The notes: generated by a model from the letters alone, not told the origin. Numbered from the stretch's first letter, positions 52,642 through 61,915 are shown. The stretch is 64,000 nt of DNA from Nitrospirillum pindoramense (GCF_007827955.1 NZ_VITR01000010.1:62001-126000); one strand, 5' to 3'. Made by a program: numbers and translations.

Positions 52642-53964
52642 ATGAGCGACAGCAAGACTGGCCCTGCACCCGCTGGCTTGAAGCAGGGCGTCACCCTGAT
52701 CGACCTGGTGATGCTGGGGGCGGGTACCGCCATCGGCGCCGCCATCTTCTCTGTGCTCGGCCCCGCCACACAGGTGGGCGGCGCCGGCATCCTGGTGGCG
52801 GCCGGGCTGGCCGCCTTACCCATGGTGTTGTTCGCCCTGGTCTACGCCTACATGGCGTCCGCCGTGCCCCGCACCGCCGCCTCCTACGAATGGCAGCGGC
52901 AGTTCAGCCACCCGCTCATCGCCTTTTCCATCGTCTGGCTGCGGGTGCTCAGCAATGCCGTGGTCATGATCGTGCTGGGCCGGGTGCTGATGAACTATCT
53001 GGGCATGGTGCTGCCCCTGCCGGCGGTGCCGGTCATCCTGGGCCTGTTCACCCTGATCTTCGCCCTCAACTACCTGGGCGTGGCCGTGGCGGCGCGGGCC
53101 CAGACGGTACTGATGATCATGCTGCTAGGCCTGTTCGCCGTGCTGGTGGTCAGTGGCGCCCCGGCGATGAAGCCGGAACTGTTCGTGCAGGCGGTGACCG
53201 GCGGCTGGACACCCATCCTGGCGGCCCTGCCGCTGATGATCCAGTTGTTCCTGGGCATCGAGACCGCGACCGAGGTGGGGGAGGAGGTCAAGAACGCCAA
53301 GGTGGTGGTGCCCTGGGGCATCGCGCTGGGCCTGCTGCTGACCGTGGTGGTCTACGTCGCCGTCTCCTTCACCGCGCTCAGCGTCGTGGGACCGGACGCT
53401 CTGGGCTCGGCCAAGGCGCCTTTGCTGCTGGTGGCGCAGGTCACGCTGGGCCGCTGGGCCACGCCCCTGATCGTCACGGCGGCGGTGGCCGCGCTGATCA
53501 AGTCGATGAATGCCATCTTCCTGGTCTACGCCCGCTTCCTTTACGCCATGGGCGCCACCGGCGTGTTGCCGGCGCCGTTGGGCCGCATCCACCCACGCTT
53601 TGGCACGCCGCACGTGGCGACGGCGGTGGCCTTCCTGGCGTCGTGCATCGGGCTGTTCCTGCCCGACAGCCTGCTGTTCCTGCTGCTGTCCATCAACGTG
53701 CCGACCATGATGAAGTATTTCGGCTCGTGCCTGGCCGCCTACAACGTGGCGGACAAACACCCGGAGGTGCGGGCCCAGGCCCGGCTGCGTTTCAGCCCCG
53801 GCCTGGTGAAGGCGCTGTCGGCCCTGGGCATGCTGGCCGCCCTGGTCATCGCGGCCCTGGGCTTTGGCACCGACTGGCGACCCTATGCCTTGCTCACCGT
53901 CTGGCTGGCGCTGGGATTGGCATATTACTTCCGGACCTGGCGGTGGCGGGCGGCGGCGATCTGA
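52642..53964 (+). CDS. APC superfamily amino acid permease
   Basis: A 440-residue inner-membrane permease with about 12 hydrophobic segments. The first has the APC signature GAGTAIGAAIFSVLG (substrate-backbone binding), and ASAVPRTAASYEWQ and LGIETATEVGEEVKNA are typical of the family. It is the last gene of the peptide island and likely imports amino acids released in the periplasm. The start at 52642 is chosen because the longer frame upstream overlaps the S10 gene out of register. Specific substrate unknown. Confidence 0.9.
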   Translation: MSDSKTGPAPAGLKQGVTLIDLVMLGAGTAIGAAIFSVLGPATQVGGAGILVAAGLAALPMVLFALVYAYMASAVPRTAASYEWQRQFSHPLIAFSIVWLRVLSNAVVMIVLGRVLMNYLGMVLPLPAVPVILGLFTLIFALNYLGVAVAARAQTVLMIMLLGLFAVLVVSGAPAMKPELFVQAVTGGWTPILAALPLMIQLFLGIETATEVGEEVKNAKVVVPWGIALGLLLTVVVYVAVSFTALSVVGPDALGSAKAPLLLVAQVTLGRWATPLIVTAAVAALIKSMNAIFLVYARFLYAMGATGVLPAPLGRIHPRFGTPHVATAVAFLASCIGLFLPDSLLFLLLSINVPTMMKYFGSCLAAYNVADKHPEVRAQARLRFSPGLVKALSALGMLAALVIAALGFGTDWRPYALLTVWLALGLAYYFRTWRWRAAAI

Positions 53965-54258
53965 GCACTTTGGGACGATCTGAAACACCCGACACATAAG
54001 GAAGCAGAACCCGAAGGAGGCCTCGGGGGAGGGAATGGCCGCCACGCGGAAATGCGAGTGATTCTTATTGACTGTTCCCCGATATTCCGCGAAGCCTGAG
54101 GCCGCCACATCAAGATGGTTAATCCACCTGAATTGCATGGGGCGATGCAGGCGGAGGTGAGGTCGTGCGCGGCCCCAATATGCGACTAGCTCTTAATCGC
54201 ATTTTTCCGCTGGTGGTGGTGCAGCGAGATTTTTGGGATTGTGGGGAGAACTCAGGTG
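53965..54258. promoter_or_regulatory. Fur-like box and leader before the siderophore receptor
   Basis: AATGCGAGTGATTCTTATT (54051-54069) matches the classical 19-bp Fur box at about 16 of 19 positions. Downstream, ATGCGA (54180-54185) and TCGCAT (54197-54202) form a 6-bp stem followed by TTTT, a weak attenuator-like hairpin. I found no good -35/-10 pair. Confidence 0.5.
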
Positions 54259-56439
54259 ATGAAGTCCAGGAAAGCGGCGTGCTTGCATGCCGCCTATCTC
54301 ATGGGCACCGTGGCGCTGCTGGCCCTGGTGCCAGGCGGGGTGGCGCACGGGGCGGATGGCACCGACGGCGCGGTGTCCACGGACACGTTGGCGACGATTG
54401 ACGTCTATGCGGACCGGGAGAACGCCCAGACGGTCGCGACCAAGCTGCCCATGACGCCACACGAACTGCCCCAGTCGCTGTCGGTTCTCGGCGCGGAACA
54501 GGTGCAGGAACAGAAGCTGGTCACCCTGGACGACGCCATGCGCCAGACGCCAGGCGTGATCGTCGAGCCCATAGACGGCAACCGTGTGAATTTCTATTCA
54601 CGGGGCTTCGAGATCATCAACCTGCAGTATGACGGCATTCCCACCACCATGGATGACCGCATCTTCGCGCCGCCGGATCTGGCGGTCTTCGACAAGGTGG
54701 AGGTGCTGAAGGGCCCCGCCGGCTTGCTGGCCGGCTTTGGCGGCCCAGGCGGTGCCATCAACCTGGTGCGCAAGGTGCCGCTCAGCACCACGGCCGGCTA
54801 TACCAACCTGACCGTCGGCTCGTGGGATAACTATCGGCTTGAGGGTGATTTCACGGGTCCTCTGAATGAGGCCGGTACCGTCCGCGGCCGGCTGGTCGGC
54901 GCGTTTCAGGAGCGGGACAGCTTCCAGGACTGGACGCATCAGAAGCGGCTGCTGGGCTATGGCACGATGGGGGCCGACCTGACGCCCGACACCACGGCCA
55001 CCGTGGGCGCGTACCGGCAGGAGAACGACTACAAGGGCGGCTGGAACCTGCCGGGTAAGGTCAACGTGGTGGGCGGAAAATATGTCCTGAGCCTGCTGGA
55101 TGTGCCGCGCTCCACATCGCTGGGGGAGAAATGGAACGATGACCAGTTCACCACCACCGGCGCCTTCGCCAATGTGGAGCATCGCTTCGGCAACGGCTGG
55201 CACATCAACTTGGGCACGCAGTACCTGGACAATGTGTTGGACCGGGTCATGGCTTATGCCTACGCCCCGGTGATCGCCGGCCAGAATACCACCACGATGT
55301 ATGCCCAGAAGGTGCGCTACGACCAGTCGCAGGCGGGTACCGACATTTCCGCCTCCGGCCCCTTCAGCCTGTTCGGCCAGGTGCACGAGGCGGTGATCGG
55401 CGCCAGTTATGAACGGACCGAGTTCCGTGCCCGTTCCGCCAACGGCTACAACCCCAACGGCAGTATCTGGTCGTCTACGGTCAATGCCTATTCCCCGGTG
55501 GCGACGGCGGCGGAACCGGTGTGGGCCCCCTGGCAGCGGGACGACAGTACCCTGACCCAGACCTACAGCACCTATGGGGCGGTACGGCTGCGCCTGCTGG
55601 ACCCGCTGCGCCTGATCGCCGGGGTGCGCGCGACCTGGTGGGACACGGCGGTCGACACCGCCCTTCCAACCAACACCCCGCGCAGCACGGCCTCAATCAA
55701 TGGCAAGGTCACGCCCAATGCCGGCCTGGTCTATGAGGTGAACCCGGCCGTGGCGCTCTACACCAGCGTCACCAAAGTCTTTGAACCGCAGTCCTACACG
55801 GATGCCAGCGGCAAGGTGCTGAAGCCCCTGCAGGGCCTGCAGTACGAAGTCGGCACCAAGGTGGACTTGTTCGAAGGCCGCCTGCATAGCAGCGTGGCGC
55901 TCTTCCATGTCGATGAGGAAAACCGCGCCCAGGCCGACACGCGCTATCCCAACCAGTCCATCTATCTGGCCCAGGGCAAGGCGCGGAGCCAAGGCGTGGA
56001 ACTGGACCTGACGGGCGAGGTGCTGCCCGGCTGGACCGTCACCGCCGGTTACGCCTACACCTTCGCGGAAAATCTGGATAGCAGCGTCACCGACAGCAGC
56101 GCCTTCAGCGCCATCGCGCCCAAGCATTCCTTCAAGCTGTGGACCAACTACCGCTTGCCGGAAAGCCTGGACCGGCGCTGGACCATCGGCGGTGGCGCCA
56201 CGGTGCAGTCGGCCATGTCCAACACCTTCCCCACGCTTGGCAACGCCGTGTTGACCCAGGGCGGCTACGCCGTGTTCGACGCCCGCGTCGGTTTCGACGT
56301 GACGGAAAAAGTCAGCATCGCGGCCAATGTGAAGAACCTGTTCGACCGCACCTACTACCAGCGCATCGGCACACCGCAGTCGGGCAACATCTATGGCGAA
56401 CCCCGGTCCGTGCTGGTGACCCTGCAGGCCAAGCTGTGA
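54259..56439 (+). CDS. TonB-dependent siderophore receptor
   Basis: A 726-residue outer-membrane receptor of the ferric-siderophore class. After a signal peptide (to about residue 30) comes a TonB-box-like ATIDVYADRE. The plug has the siderophore signatures ATKLPMTPHELPQSLSVLG, FYSRGFEIINLQYDGIPT and VEVLKGPAGLLAGFGGPGGA, and the barrel ends NIYGEPRSVLVTLQAKL. It resembles FhuE/FpvA-type receptors for hydroxamate or pyoverdine-like siderophores, but the ligand cannot be named. ATG 54259 is preferred to the GTG at 54241. A Fur-like box lies about 190 bp upstream and a 13-bp-stem terminator follows. Confidence 0.93.
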   Translation: MKSRKAACLHAAYLMGTVALLALVPGGVAHGADGTDGAVSTDTLATIDVYADRENAQTVATKLPMTPHELPQSLSVLGAEQVQEQKLVTLDDAMRQTPGVIVEPIDGNRVNFYSRGFEIINLQYDGIPTTMDDRIFAPPDLAVFDKVEVLKGPAGLLAGFGGPGGAINLVRKVPLSTTAGYTNLTVGSWDNYRLEGDFTGPLNEAGTVRGRLVGAFQERDSFQDWTHQKRLLGYGTMGADLTPDTTATVGAYRQENDYKGGWNLPGKVNVVGGKYVLSLLDVPRSTSLGEKWNDDQFTTTGAFANVEHRFGNGWHINLGTQYLDNVLDRVMAYAYAPVIAGQNTTTMYAQKVRYDQSQAGTDISASGPFSLFGQVHEAVIGASYERTEFRARSANGYNPNGSIWSSTVNAYSPVATAAEPVWAPWQRDDSTLTQTYSTYGAVRLRLLDPLRLIAGVRATWWDTAVDTALPTNTPRSTASINGKVTPNAGLVYEVNPAVALYTSVTKVFEPQSYTDASGKVLKPLQGLQYEVGTKVDLFEGRLHSSVALFHVDEENRAQADTRYPNQSIYLAQGKARSQGVELDLTGEVLPGWTVTAGYAYTFAENLDSSVTDSSAFSAIAPKHSFKLWTNYRLPESLDRRWTIGGGATVQSAMSNTFPTLGNAVLTQGGYAVFDARVGFDVTEKVSIAANVKNLFDRTYYQRIGTPQSGNIYGEPRSVLVTLQAKL

Positions 56440-56473
56440 CCCTGACGGGGGCGTGCCTTTGCCCCCGTCAGGG
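56440..56473 (+). terminator. Terminator after the siderophore receptor gene
   Basis: CCCTGACGGGGGC (56440-56452) and GCCCCCGTCAGGG (56461-56473) form a perfect 13-bp stem with an 8-nt loop immediately after the stop codon. No T tract follows. Confidence 0.7.
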
Positions 56474-56549
56474 CGATGCCGCCAGAGCGGATCGCAAGAA
56501 TGCGAAATCGCTATGAAGCGTGAATCCGCTCGCTGACAAGGACCTGGAA

Positions 56550-57990
56550 CCGAGCGCGGTCACGTCCCCCCGGATGGTGTAGCAGGCACCGGTGCCGGAA
56601 CAGCCCTGTAGGACGGCGTAGCCGGCCGGAAGGGCTGCCCCGGCGGGCGGTCATCGTGGGTCTTCGGTAAAGTCTGGTCACCACAACTATCCCCAACCGA
56701 GGGTGACCACGATGACCGACGAGATGATGGCACTGCGCAGCATGCTGGAAAAGGGCGCAGACGCCGATGTGCTGAGGCAGATGATCGGCTTTGCCGCTGA
56801 GCGGCTGATGGAATTGGAAGTCCATGCCCTGACCGGGGCGGCGCCTGGGGAGCGGTCACCCGACCGCCTGGTCCAGCGCAACGGCTACCGCGACCGCGAC
56901 TGGGAAACCAGGGCCGGCACGGTGGAACTGCGCATCCCCAAGCTGCGCAAGGGCAGCTACTTCCCGGGCTTCCTGGAGCCCCGGCGCATGGCGGAAAAGG
57001 CGCTGACCGCCGTCATCCAGGAAGCCTATATCCAGGGCATCTCCACCCGCTCGGTGGACGACCTGGTGCAAGCCATGGGCATGTCGGGAATATCCAAGAG
57101 CCAGGTCAGCCGGTTGTGCGCCGACATCGACGACCGGGTGAAGGCCTTCCTCGACCGGCAGATCGAGGGTGACTGGCCCTATCTCTGGATCGACGCCACC
57201 TATGTGAAGGTCCGCCAGGACAAGCGCACCGTCTCGGTCGCCGTCACCATCGCCATGGCGGTCAACAGCGACGGCCGCCGCGAGGTGCTGGGCATGGACA
57301 TCGGCCCGTCGGAGGCGGAAACTTTCTGGACCGACTTCCTGCGCAAGCTCAAACGCCGGGGGCCGAAAGGCGTCAAGCTGGTCGTCTCTGACGCCCATGA
57401 GGGCATCAAGGCCGCCGTCGCCAAGGTGTTCTGCGCCACCTGGCAGCGCTGCCGGGTGCATTTTATGCGCAACGTCCTGGCCCACGCCGGCAAGAACGGC
57501 CGCCGCGTCGTCTCCGCCTTCATCGCCACCGCCTTTGCCCAGAACGATGCCGCCGCGGCCAGAGCCCAGTGGCGCCAGGTGGCCGATCAACTCCACCCCA
57601 AGGTGCCCAAACTCGCCACCCTGCTGGACGAGGCCGAGAACGACGTGCTGGCCTACATGACCTTCCCGAAGGAACATCGGGCCAAGATCCACTCCACGAA
57701 CCCCATCGAACGCCTCAATGGCGAGATCAAGCGCCGCACCGAGGTCGTCGGAATATTCCAAAACGAGGCCGCCATCACCCGCCTCGTCGGTGCCATCCTA
57801 TTGGAACAGAACGATGAATGGGCCGTCCAACGCGCCCGTTACATGACCCTTGAGACCATCGCTCCGCTCAGCGATGATCCAACCATCATGCTGGCCACAA
57901 TGGCCGCATGACACAGCCGGCCAGATATGCCGGAGAGCACGACGCCAAAGCGCGAGCTACACCACGTCAGGGGACACGATCCCGAGCGCG
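56550..57990 (+). mobile_element. IS256-family insertion sequence with 9-bp target duplication
   Basis: The element spans 56559-57981. It is bounded by imperfect inverted repeats: left GTCACGTCCCC...GGTGTAGC (56559-56583), right the complement of GATCGTGTCCCC...GGTGTAGC (57956-57981). CCGAGCGCG is present on both sides (56550-56558 and 57982-57990), the 8-9 bp target duplication expected of IS256. One intact transposase gene fills the element. Removing the IS and one duplicate copy joins GGAACCGAGC to GCTCGGTTCC in a long palindrome, so it inserted into a pre-existing hairpin sequence. Confidence 0.85.
56712..57911 (+). CDS. IS256 family transposase
   Basis: A 399-residue DDE transposase of the IS256/mutator group. 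The catalytic aspartates are Asp161 ([11 protein letters not shown]) and Asp227 (VVSDAHEG); the acidic third residue lies in the region [20 protein letters not shown] (Glu333 or nearby). An N-terminal DNA-binding region (1-90) and an insertion domain with the conserved CRVHFMRN segment are present. No frameshift or stop, so it looks functional. The ATG at 56712 is chosen; an in-frame GTG at 56703 is possible. Confidence 0.94.
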   Translation: MTDEMMALRSMLEKGADADVLRQMIGFAAERLMELEVHALTGAAPGERSPDRLVQRNGYRDRDWETRAGTVELRIPKLRKGSYFPGFLEPRRMAEKALTAVIQEAYIQGISTRSVDDLVQAMGMSGISKSQVSRLCADIDDRVKAFLDRQIEGDWPYLWIDATYVKVRQDKRTVSVAVTIAMAVNSDGRREVLGMDIGPSEAETFWTDFLRKLKRRGPKGVKLVVSDAHEGIKAAVAKVFCATWQRCRVHFMRNVLAHAGKNGRRVVSAFIATAFAQNDAAAARAQWRQVADQLHPKVPKLATLLDEAENDVLAYMTFPKEHRAKIHSTNPIERLNGEIKRRTEVVGIFQNEAAITRLVGAILLEQNDEWAVQRARYMTLETIAPLSDDPTIMLATMAA

Positions 57991-58461
57991 TTTAACCGAA
58001 ACGTGCTCGGTTCCTAGAGCAGACTCAGCGAGAACCGCCTGCGCCTGGTTTTAAGCAGCCGGCTCCGGACGCAGACTTTCAAGGCCCTGCATCCTTGAAC
58101 AGCCGCGACCGGGTGAGAATGCGCACGCCCTCCAGGGAGAACATGCCGCCCCGGCCGGGAAACGGGTCGATGATAAGGCGGGTGTGCTTCCAATATTCGG
58201 ACCGGCCTTCCCCCTGTTGAGGGCTGCCGCCGATCTCACCCAGCAGGACGTCGCCATCACCCACCACAAATTCGCCGGTGGAGCGCTGCGGTCGCGGCGG
58301 CGCCCCCTTATTCCCAGCGCAGCATGTCCATTCCCGGAGCGCAGGACACTGAAAATTCGTTCTGCCTTCCATGGAATTCTGATTAAATTTTCTGAAAATG
58401 CCTCACATGGCGACACGAGAAATACTTTTAAATTTGGAATGCCTACTACAGGGAATTGAAT
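57991..58461. other. Intergenic region right of the IS: hairpin arm, decayed DUF779 piece, promoter of response regulator
   Basis: This region holds the right arm of the IS-split palindrome (GTGCTCGGTTCC, 58002-58013) and then a DUF779 relic (see 58079-58345). From about 58360 the composition shifts to AT-rich (ATTAAATTTTCTGAAAATG), continuing into the response regulator gene. No RNA gene is visible. Confidence 0.5.
58079..58345 (-). pseudogene. Truncated DUF779 gene fragment
   Basis: On the - strand this stretch encodes about 85 residues aligning with the C-terminal two thirds of the intact DUF779 protein at 59961-60395: GEFVVGDGDVLLGEIGG against GEFMVGDGDVLLGEIGG, EYWKHTRLIID against EYWKHTRLTID, PGRGGMFSLEG, and LTRSRLF at the end. 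The first 50 or so codons are missing, the CC(D/A)G cysteine region is altered, and there are small internal deletions. It is a relic of a second DUF779 copy rather than a working gene. Confidence 0.75.
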
Positions 58462-58836
58462 ATGCCTACTTGCCTGATTATTGATGACGATGAAATCATT
58501 CGCCGCGTTATGAAAGCGATGCTTTTACATCTTGGATGCAGCCGGGTGTGGGATGTTGCCGGCGGGCAGGAGGCGTTGGCTCTGCTTGGCGAAAATTCAC
58601 CCGACATGATTTTTGTGGATTGGGTGATGCCGGGAATGAGCGGCCCGGATCTCATAAAGAAGATAAGGATGCTACCTAAAGGTAATTTACCCAAGATAGT
58701 GATGTTCTCATCTGAATGCAATATGAATAGGATCAATCATGCCTTTGACGCCGGGGCCGATGATTATCTACTAAAACCAACAAACATCGATTTACTGCTG
58801 AAGAGAATCCAAAATATGGGCTTTCTTGTCCAATAG
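58462..58836 (+). CDS. Single-domain CheY-like response regulator
   Basis: A 124-residue receiver domain with no output domain. Acidic pocket Asp8-Asp10 (IIDDDE), phosphoacceptor Asp53 (FVDWVMPGMSG), Ser83 at the switch position (MFSSE) and Lys105 (LLKPTN) are all present, so it should be phosphorylatable. It probably signals through protein contacts like CheY or DivK. Its base composition is clearly lower in GC than neighbouring genes, which suggests recent acquisition. It converges on the AraC gene with only 1 bp between stops. No histidine kinase gene is nearby. Confidence 0.9.
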   Translation: MPTCLIIDDDEIIRRVMKAMLLHLGCSRVWDVAGGQEALALLGENSPDMIFVDWVMPGMSGPDLIKKIRMLPKGNLPKIVMFSSECNMNRINHAFDAGADDYLLKPTNIDLLLKRIQNMGFLVQ

Positions 58837-58837
58837 T

Positions 58838-59791
58838 CTACTTTCCAGCTGTGACCTGTCGATATTTCGTGGGAGACATCCCATAGGCTTTGCGAAAGCG
58901 GGCCGTGAAGTGGTCGGCATTTGAAAAGCCTGCCAGCACGGCGATCTCTGAAATGTTCTTGTTATCCAGGCGACGATTGGCCAGCAGTGCGCGAGACCGC
59001 TCAAGCCGCAGGGTCCACAACTCCGCCATGAAACTTGTTCCCGTGGCGCAGAACAGCGAATGGAGGGTCCGTACGGAAATTCCATGCTCCGCCGCAAAGC
59101 CGGCGGGGCTAAGGGAGGGGCTGGAGAGGCGGTCACGCATATCCGAGCGCAGTCGGTCGAAAAGAGAGCGACCGCTGGCGCGGAGTGGCGCCGCATCTGG
59201 GCCGGCACATAACGCCAATAAACCGGCGATATTTTCCGCGATGTCGGCGGCGGGAAGCGCCAAGCCCCCCATTGTTTTGGGGGAGATCTCCAACATCATC
59301 TCCGCGATGGCTTTTCCCCACCCGGATATGGTCGATATTTCACTAAAGAACAATCCCGTCGGAACCGAACCGATTGAACGAATCCAAGATTTTTCAAAAT
59401 ATAAAGTTACAAACTCCACCGGCCCCTTCATTTCAGCTTGAAACGGGCTTGATATGGGATTGCAATACACATCACCAGGACGCCAATACAACTCATCTGA
59501 ATTTGAATATATCTTGCCATTTCCCTTTCTGATCAGGGAAAGGCACAATATTTCGAGTCCATCCCTGGATATGTGAAAGGGCAAGCGCTGCGCCTGGATG
59601 TCGCTAAGCCAAAATTGGGTCACCTTCCCAAAGCCAAAGTCCACATATTCGGTGCTGGCGCTGAAATGATCGGCATCACGAAAGTCACACCGGACGCCAT
59701 GGCAGGCATCCCCGACGTGATCGGCCCAGTATTCTTTTGCCTCCCGCTGCCCCATTCCCTCGGTGCTGAACCGGATAACGTCACTCGACAA
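58838..59791 (-). CDS. AraC family transcriptional regulator
   Basis: A 317-residue regulator with an N-terminal AraC-binding-like domain (about 20-190) and a C-terminal double helix-turn-helix (about 215-315), including ISVRTLHSLFCATGTSFMAE and NISEIAVLAGFSNADHFTAR with the FRKAYGMSP signature. Composition is less GC-rich than the window average, like the neighbouring response regulator. Upstream on its strand the sequence is very AT-rich (TATATAATATAC near 59840-59853), a plausible -10 region. Targets are not evident; the adjacent DUF779/aldehyde dehydrogenase operon is a candidate but is better explained by sigma54 control. Confidence 0.9.
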   Translation of the reverse strand: MSSDVIRFSTEGMGQREAKEYWADHVGDACHGVRCDFRDADHFSASTEYVDFGFGKVTQFWLSDIQAQRLPFHISRDGLEILCLSLIRKGNGKIYSNSDELYWRPGDVYCNPISSPFQAEMKGPVEFVTLYFEKSWIRSIGSVPTGLFFSEISTISGWGKAIAEMMLEISPKTMGGLALPAADIAENIAGLLALCAGPDAAPLRASGRSLFDRLRSDMRDRLSSPSLSPAGFAAEHGISVRTLHSLFCATGTSFMAELWTLRLERSRALLANRRLDNKNISEIAVLAGFSNADHFTARFRKAYGMSPTKYRQVTAGK

Positions 59792-59861
59792 ACTACCCCC
59801 GTCGCACCGATGAAGGGTGCGTGCGCAGTGTGCATAAGGAGTATATTATATATTGAATAAA

Positions 59862-59903
59862 TTCAGGCCGGAGGAGGGATGTATGGTTAACGCCCGGCCT
59901 GAA
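59862..59903. terminator. 10-bp inverted repeat after the DUF779/ALDH operon
   Basis: TTCAGGCCGG (59862-59871) and CCGGCCTGAA (59894-59903) enclose a 22-nt loop, 58 bp beyond the DUF779 stop in its direction of transcription. On the - strand it is followed by TTTATTCAATATATAA, so it is a probable terminator of the aldehyde dehydrogenase operon. Confidence 0.5.
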
Positions 59904-59960
59904 AGGATAGGTTTTATGGTTAATTATTCCTAGTTTGGGTAGATCGGGGCTGAGCGCCTG

Positions 59961-60395
59961 TCAGACACCGAGGGGCGTCGCTTCCAGCGCCCTGTTCTCC
60001 TCATCCGTGAACAGCCGCGACCGGGTGAGGAACCGCAGGCCCTCCGGCCCTTCCAGGGAGAACATGCCGCCCCGGCCGGGAACCACGTCTATGGTCAGGC
60101 GGGTGTGCTTCCAGTATTCGAACTGGGCCTTGCCCATGTAGAAGGGCTGGCCGCCGATCTCACCCAGCAGGACATCGCCGTCGCCCACCATGAACTCTCC
60201 GCGCGGGTAGCACATGGGGGCACTGCCGTCGCAGCAGCCGCCGGACTGGTGGAACAGCAGGGGGCCATGACGGGCCTCCAGCCTTTTGATCAGCGCCAGG
60301 GCGTTCGGGGTGACGTCCACCCGGACCACCTTGGCAGGTGATCCGGGGGTCACGTCGGCCCGGCTTTCTGACATCAGATCCGCCGGGCCCGTCAT
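59961..60395 (-). CDS. DUF779 family protein linked to aldehyde dehydrogenase
   Basis: A 144-residue DUF779 protein with the Cys-rich core FHQSGGCCDGSAPMCYP (likely metal binding) and GEFMVGDGDVLLGEIGG. DUF779 proteins are repeatedly encoded next to acetaldehyde-type dehydrogenases and are thought to support them, but no activity is established. The start overlaps the dehydrogenase stop as ATGA at 60395, so translation is coupled. A decayed partial copy lies 1.9 kb away at 58079-58345 in the same orientation. Confidence 0.88.
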   Translation of the reverse strand: MTGPADLMSESRADVTPGSPAKVVRVDVTPNALALIKRLEARHGPLLFHQSGGCCDGSAPMCYPRGEFMVGDGDVLLGEIGGQPFYMGKAQFEYWKHTRLTIDVVPGRGGMFSLEGPEGLRFLTRSRLFTDEENRALEATPLGV

Positions 60396-61915
60396 CAGAA
60401 GAAGCCCAAGGCGTTGGGGCTGTAGCTGACCAACTGGTTCTTGGTCTGCTGGTAATGGTCCAGCATCATGGCGTGGTTTTCACGCCCGATGCCGGACTGC
60501 TTGTAGCCGCCGAAGGCCGCGTGGGCCGGATACAGGTGATAGCAGTTGGTCCACACGCGGCCCGCCTGGATCTCCCGGCCGAAGCGATAGGCGCGGTTGA
60601 TGTCGCGCGTCCACACGCCGGCCCCCAGGCCATACAGCGTGTCGTTGGCGACGTGCAGCGCCTCTTCCTCATCCTTGAAGGTGGTGACGGCCACGACCGG
60701 GCCGAAAATCTCCTCCTGGAAGATGCGCATGCGGTTGTGGCCCTGGAACACGGTGGGCTGGACGTAGAAACCGCCGGCCAAGTCGCCCGACAGTTCCGCC
60801 CGGGCACCACCGGCCAGGACCTTGGCACCCTCCTGCTTGCCGATGTCGAGGTAGGAGAGAATCTTCTCCAACTGCTCGGAGGAGGCTTGGGCGCCGATCA
60901 TGGTATCGCCGTCCAGCGGGTTGCCCTGCTTGATGGCCCGGACGCGGGCGAGCGCCTTGTCCATGAAGCGGCCATACAGGCTTTCCTGGATCAGGGCGCG
61001 CGAGGGGCAGGTGCAGACCTCGCCCTGGTTCAGGGCGAACATGACGAAGCCCTCGACCGCCTTGTCGAGGAAGGCGTCATCCTGCGCCGCCACGTCGTCG
61101 AAGAAGATGTTGGGCGACTTGCCGCCCAGTTCCAGCGTCACCGGGATCAGGTTTTGCGACGCGTACTGCATGATCAGCCGGCCGGTCGTCGTCTCACCGG
61201 TGAAGGCGATCTTGGCGATGCGGGAACTGGACGCCAGGGGCTTGCCGGCCTCGACACCAAAGCCGTTGACGACGTTGATCACGCCTTTGGGCAGCAGGTC
61301 CTGGATCAGTTCCATCAGCACCAGGATGCTGACCGGGGTCTGCTCCGCCGGCTTCAGCACCACGCAGTTGCCGGCCGCGAGGGCGGGGGCCAGCTTCCAC
61401 GTCGCCATCAGCAGCGGGAAGTTCCAGGGGATGATCTGGCCCACCACGCCCAGCGGCTCGTGGTAATGGTAGGCGATGGTGTTGTGGTCGATCTCCGAGA
61501 TGCCGCCTTCCTGCGCGCGGATGGCGGCGGCGAAATAGCGGAAATGGTCGGCGGCCAGCGGGATGTCGGCGGCGCGCGTCTCGCGGATGGGCTTGCCGTT
61601 GTCCCAGGTTTCCACCGTGGCCAGGGTTTCCAGGTTGTCGTCGATGCGCTGGGCGATGCGCTCCAGCACCCGGGCGCGGTCGGCGGCGGAGGTGCGGCCC
61701 CAGTCGCGCTTGGCGGCGTGCGCCGCGTCCAGCGCGCGCTCGATATCCTCCGCGTTCGACCGCGGCACCTCGCAGATGACTTGGCCGGTGATGGGGGTGG
61801 TGTTCTGGAAATACTCGCCGGACGCGGGCGGCACCCACTCGCCGCCAATGAAATTGCCATAGCGGCTCTTGAACGAGACCGGGCTGCCATACTGTCCGGG
61901 GGCGATCTTGGCCAT
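60395..61915 (-). CDS. NAD-dependent aldehyde dehydrogenase (ExaC/AldB type)
   Basis: A 506-residue aldehyde dehydrogenase with catalytic Cys301 in [11 protein letters not shown], the glutamate in [12 protein letters not shown], and the nucleotide-fold stretch [21 protein letters not shown]. The CTC pattern and full-length similarity place it with ExaC/AldB acetaldehyde dehydrogenases used in ethanol or acetoin oxidation. GGAGGACACG precedes the start at 61915. A near-perfect sigma54 promoter lies 62 bp upstream, with a divergent sigma54 activator gene and two palindromic UAS sites, so aldehyde- or alcohol-responsive expression is expected. Confidence 0.94.
   Translation of the reverse strand: MAKIAPGQYGSPVSFKSRYGNFIGGEWVPPASGEYFQNTTPITGQVICEVPRSNAEDIERALDAAHAAKRDWGRTSAADRARVLERIAQRIDDNLETLATVETWDNGKPIRETRAADIPLAADHFRYFAAAIRAQEGGISEIDHNTIAYHYHEPLGVVGQIIPWNFPLLMATWKLAPALAAGNCVVLKPAEQTPVSILVLMELIQDLLPKGVINVVNGFGVEAGKPLASSSRIAKIAFTGETTTGRLIMQYASQNLIPVTLELGGKSPNIFFDDVAAQDDAFLDKAVEGFVMFALNQGEVCTCPSRALIQESLYGRFMDKALARVRAIKQGNPLDGDTMIGAQASSEQLEKILSYLDIGKQEGAKVLAGGARAELSGDLAGGFYVQPTVFQGHNRMRIFQEEIFGPVVAVTTFKDEEEALHVANDTLYGLGAGVWTRDINRAYRFGREIQAGRVWTNCYHLYPAHAAFGGYKQSGIGRENHAMMLDHYQQTKNQLVSYSPNALGFF

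Noticed and set aside
31743-53964. Lasso-peptide or other RiPP biosynthesis cluster
   Set aside because: A TonB receptor next to S9 peptidase genes recalls lasso isopeptidase loci, but no precursor peptide, ATP-dependent cyclase or transglutaminase-like leader protease gene is present.
54180-54206. Strong terminator or riboswitch in the siderophore-receptor leader
   Set aside because: The stem is only 6 bp with an 11-nt loop and no alternative pairing partner, so it is mentioned only as a weak hairpin.
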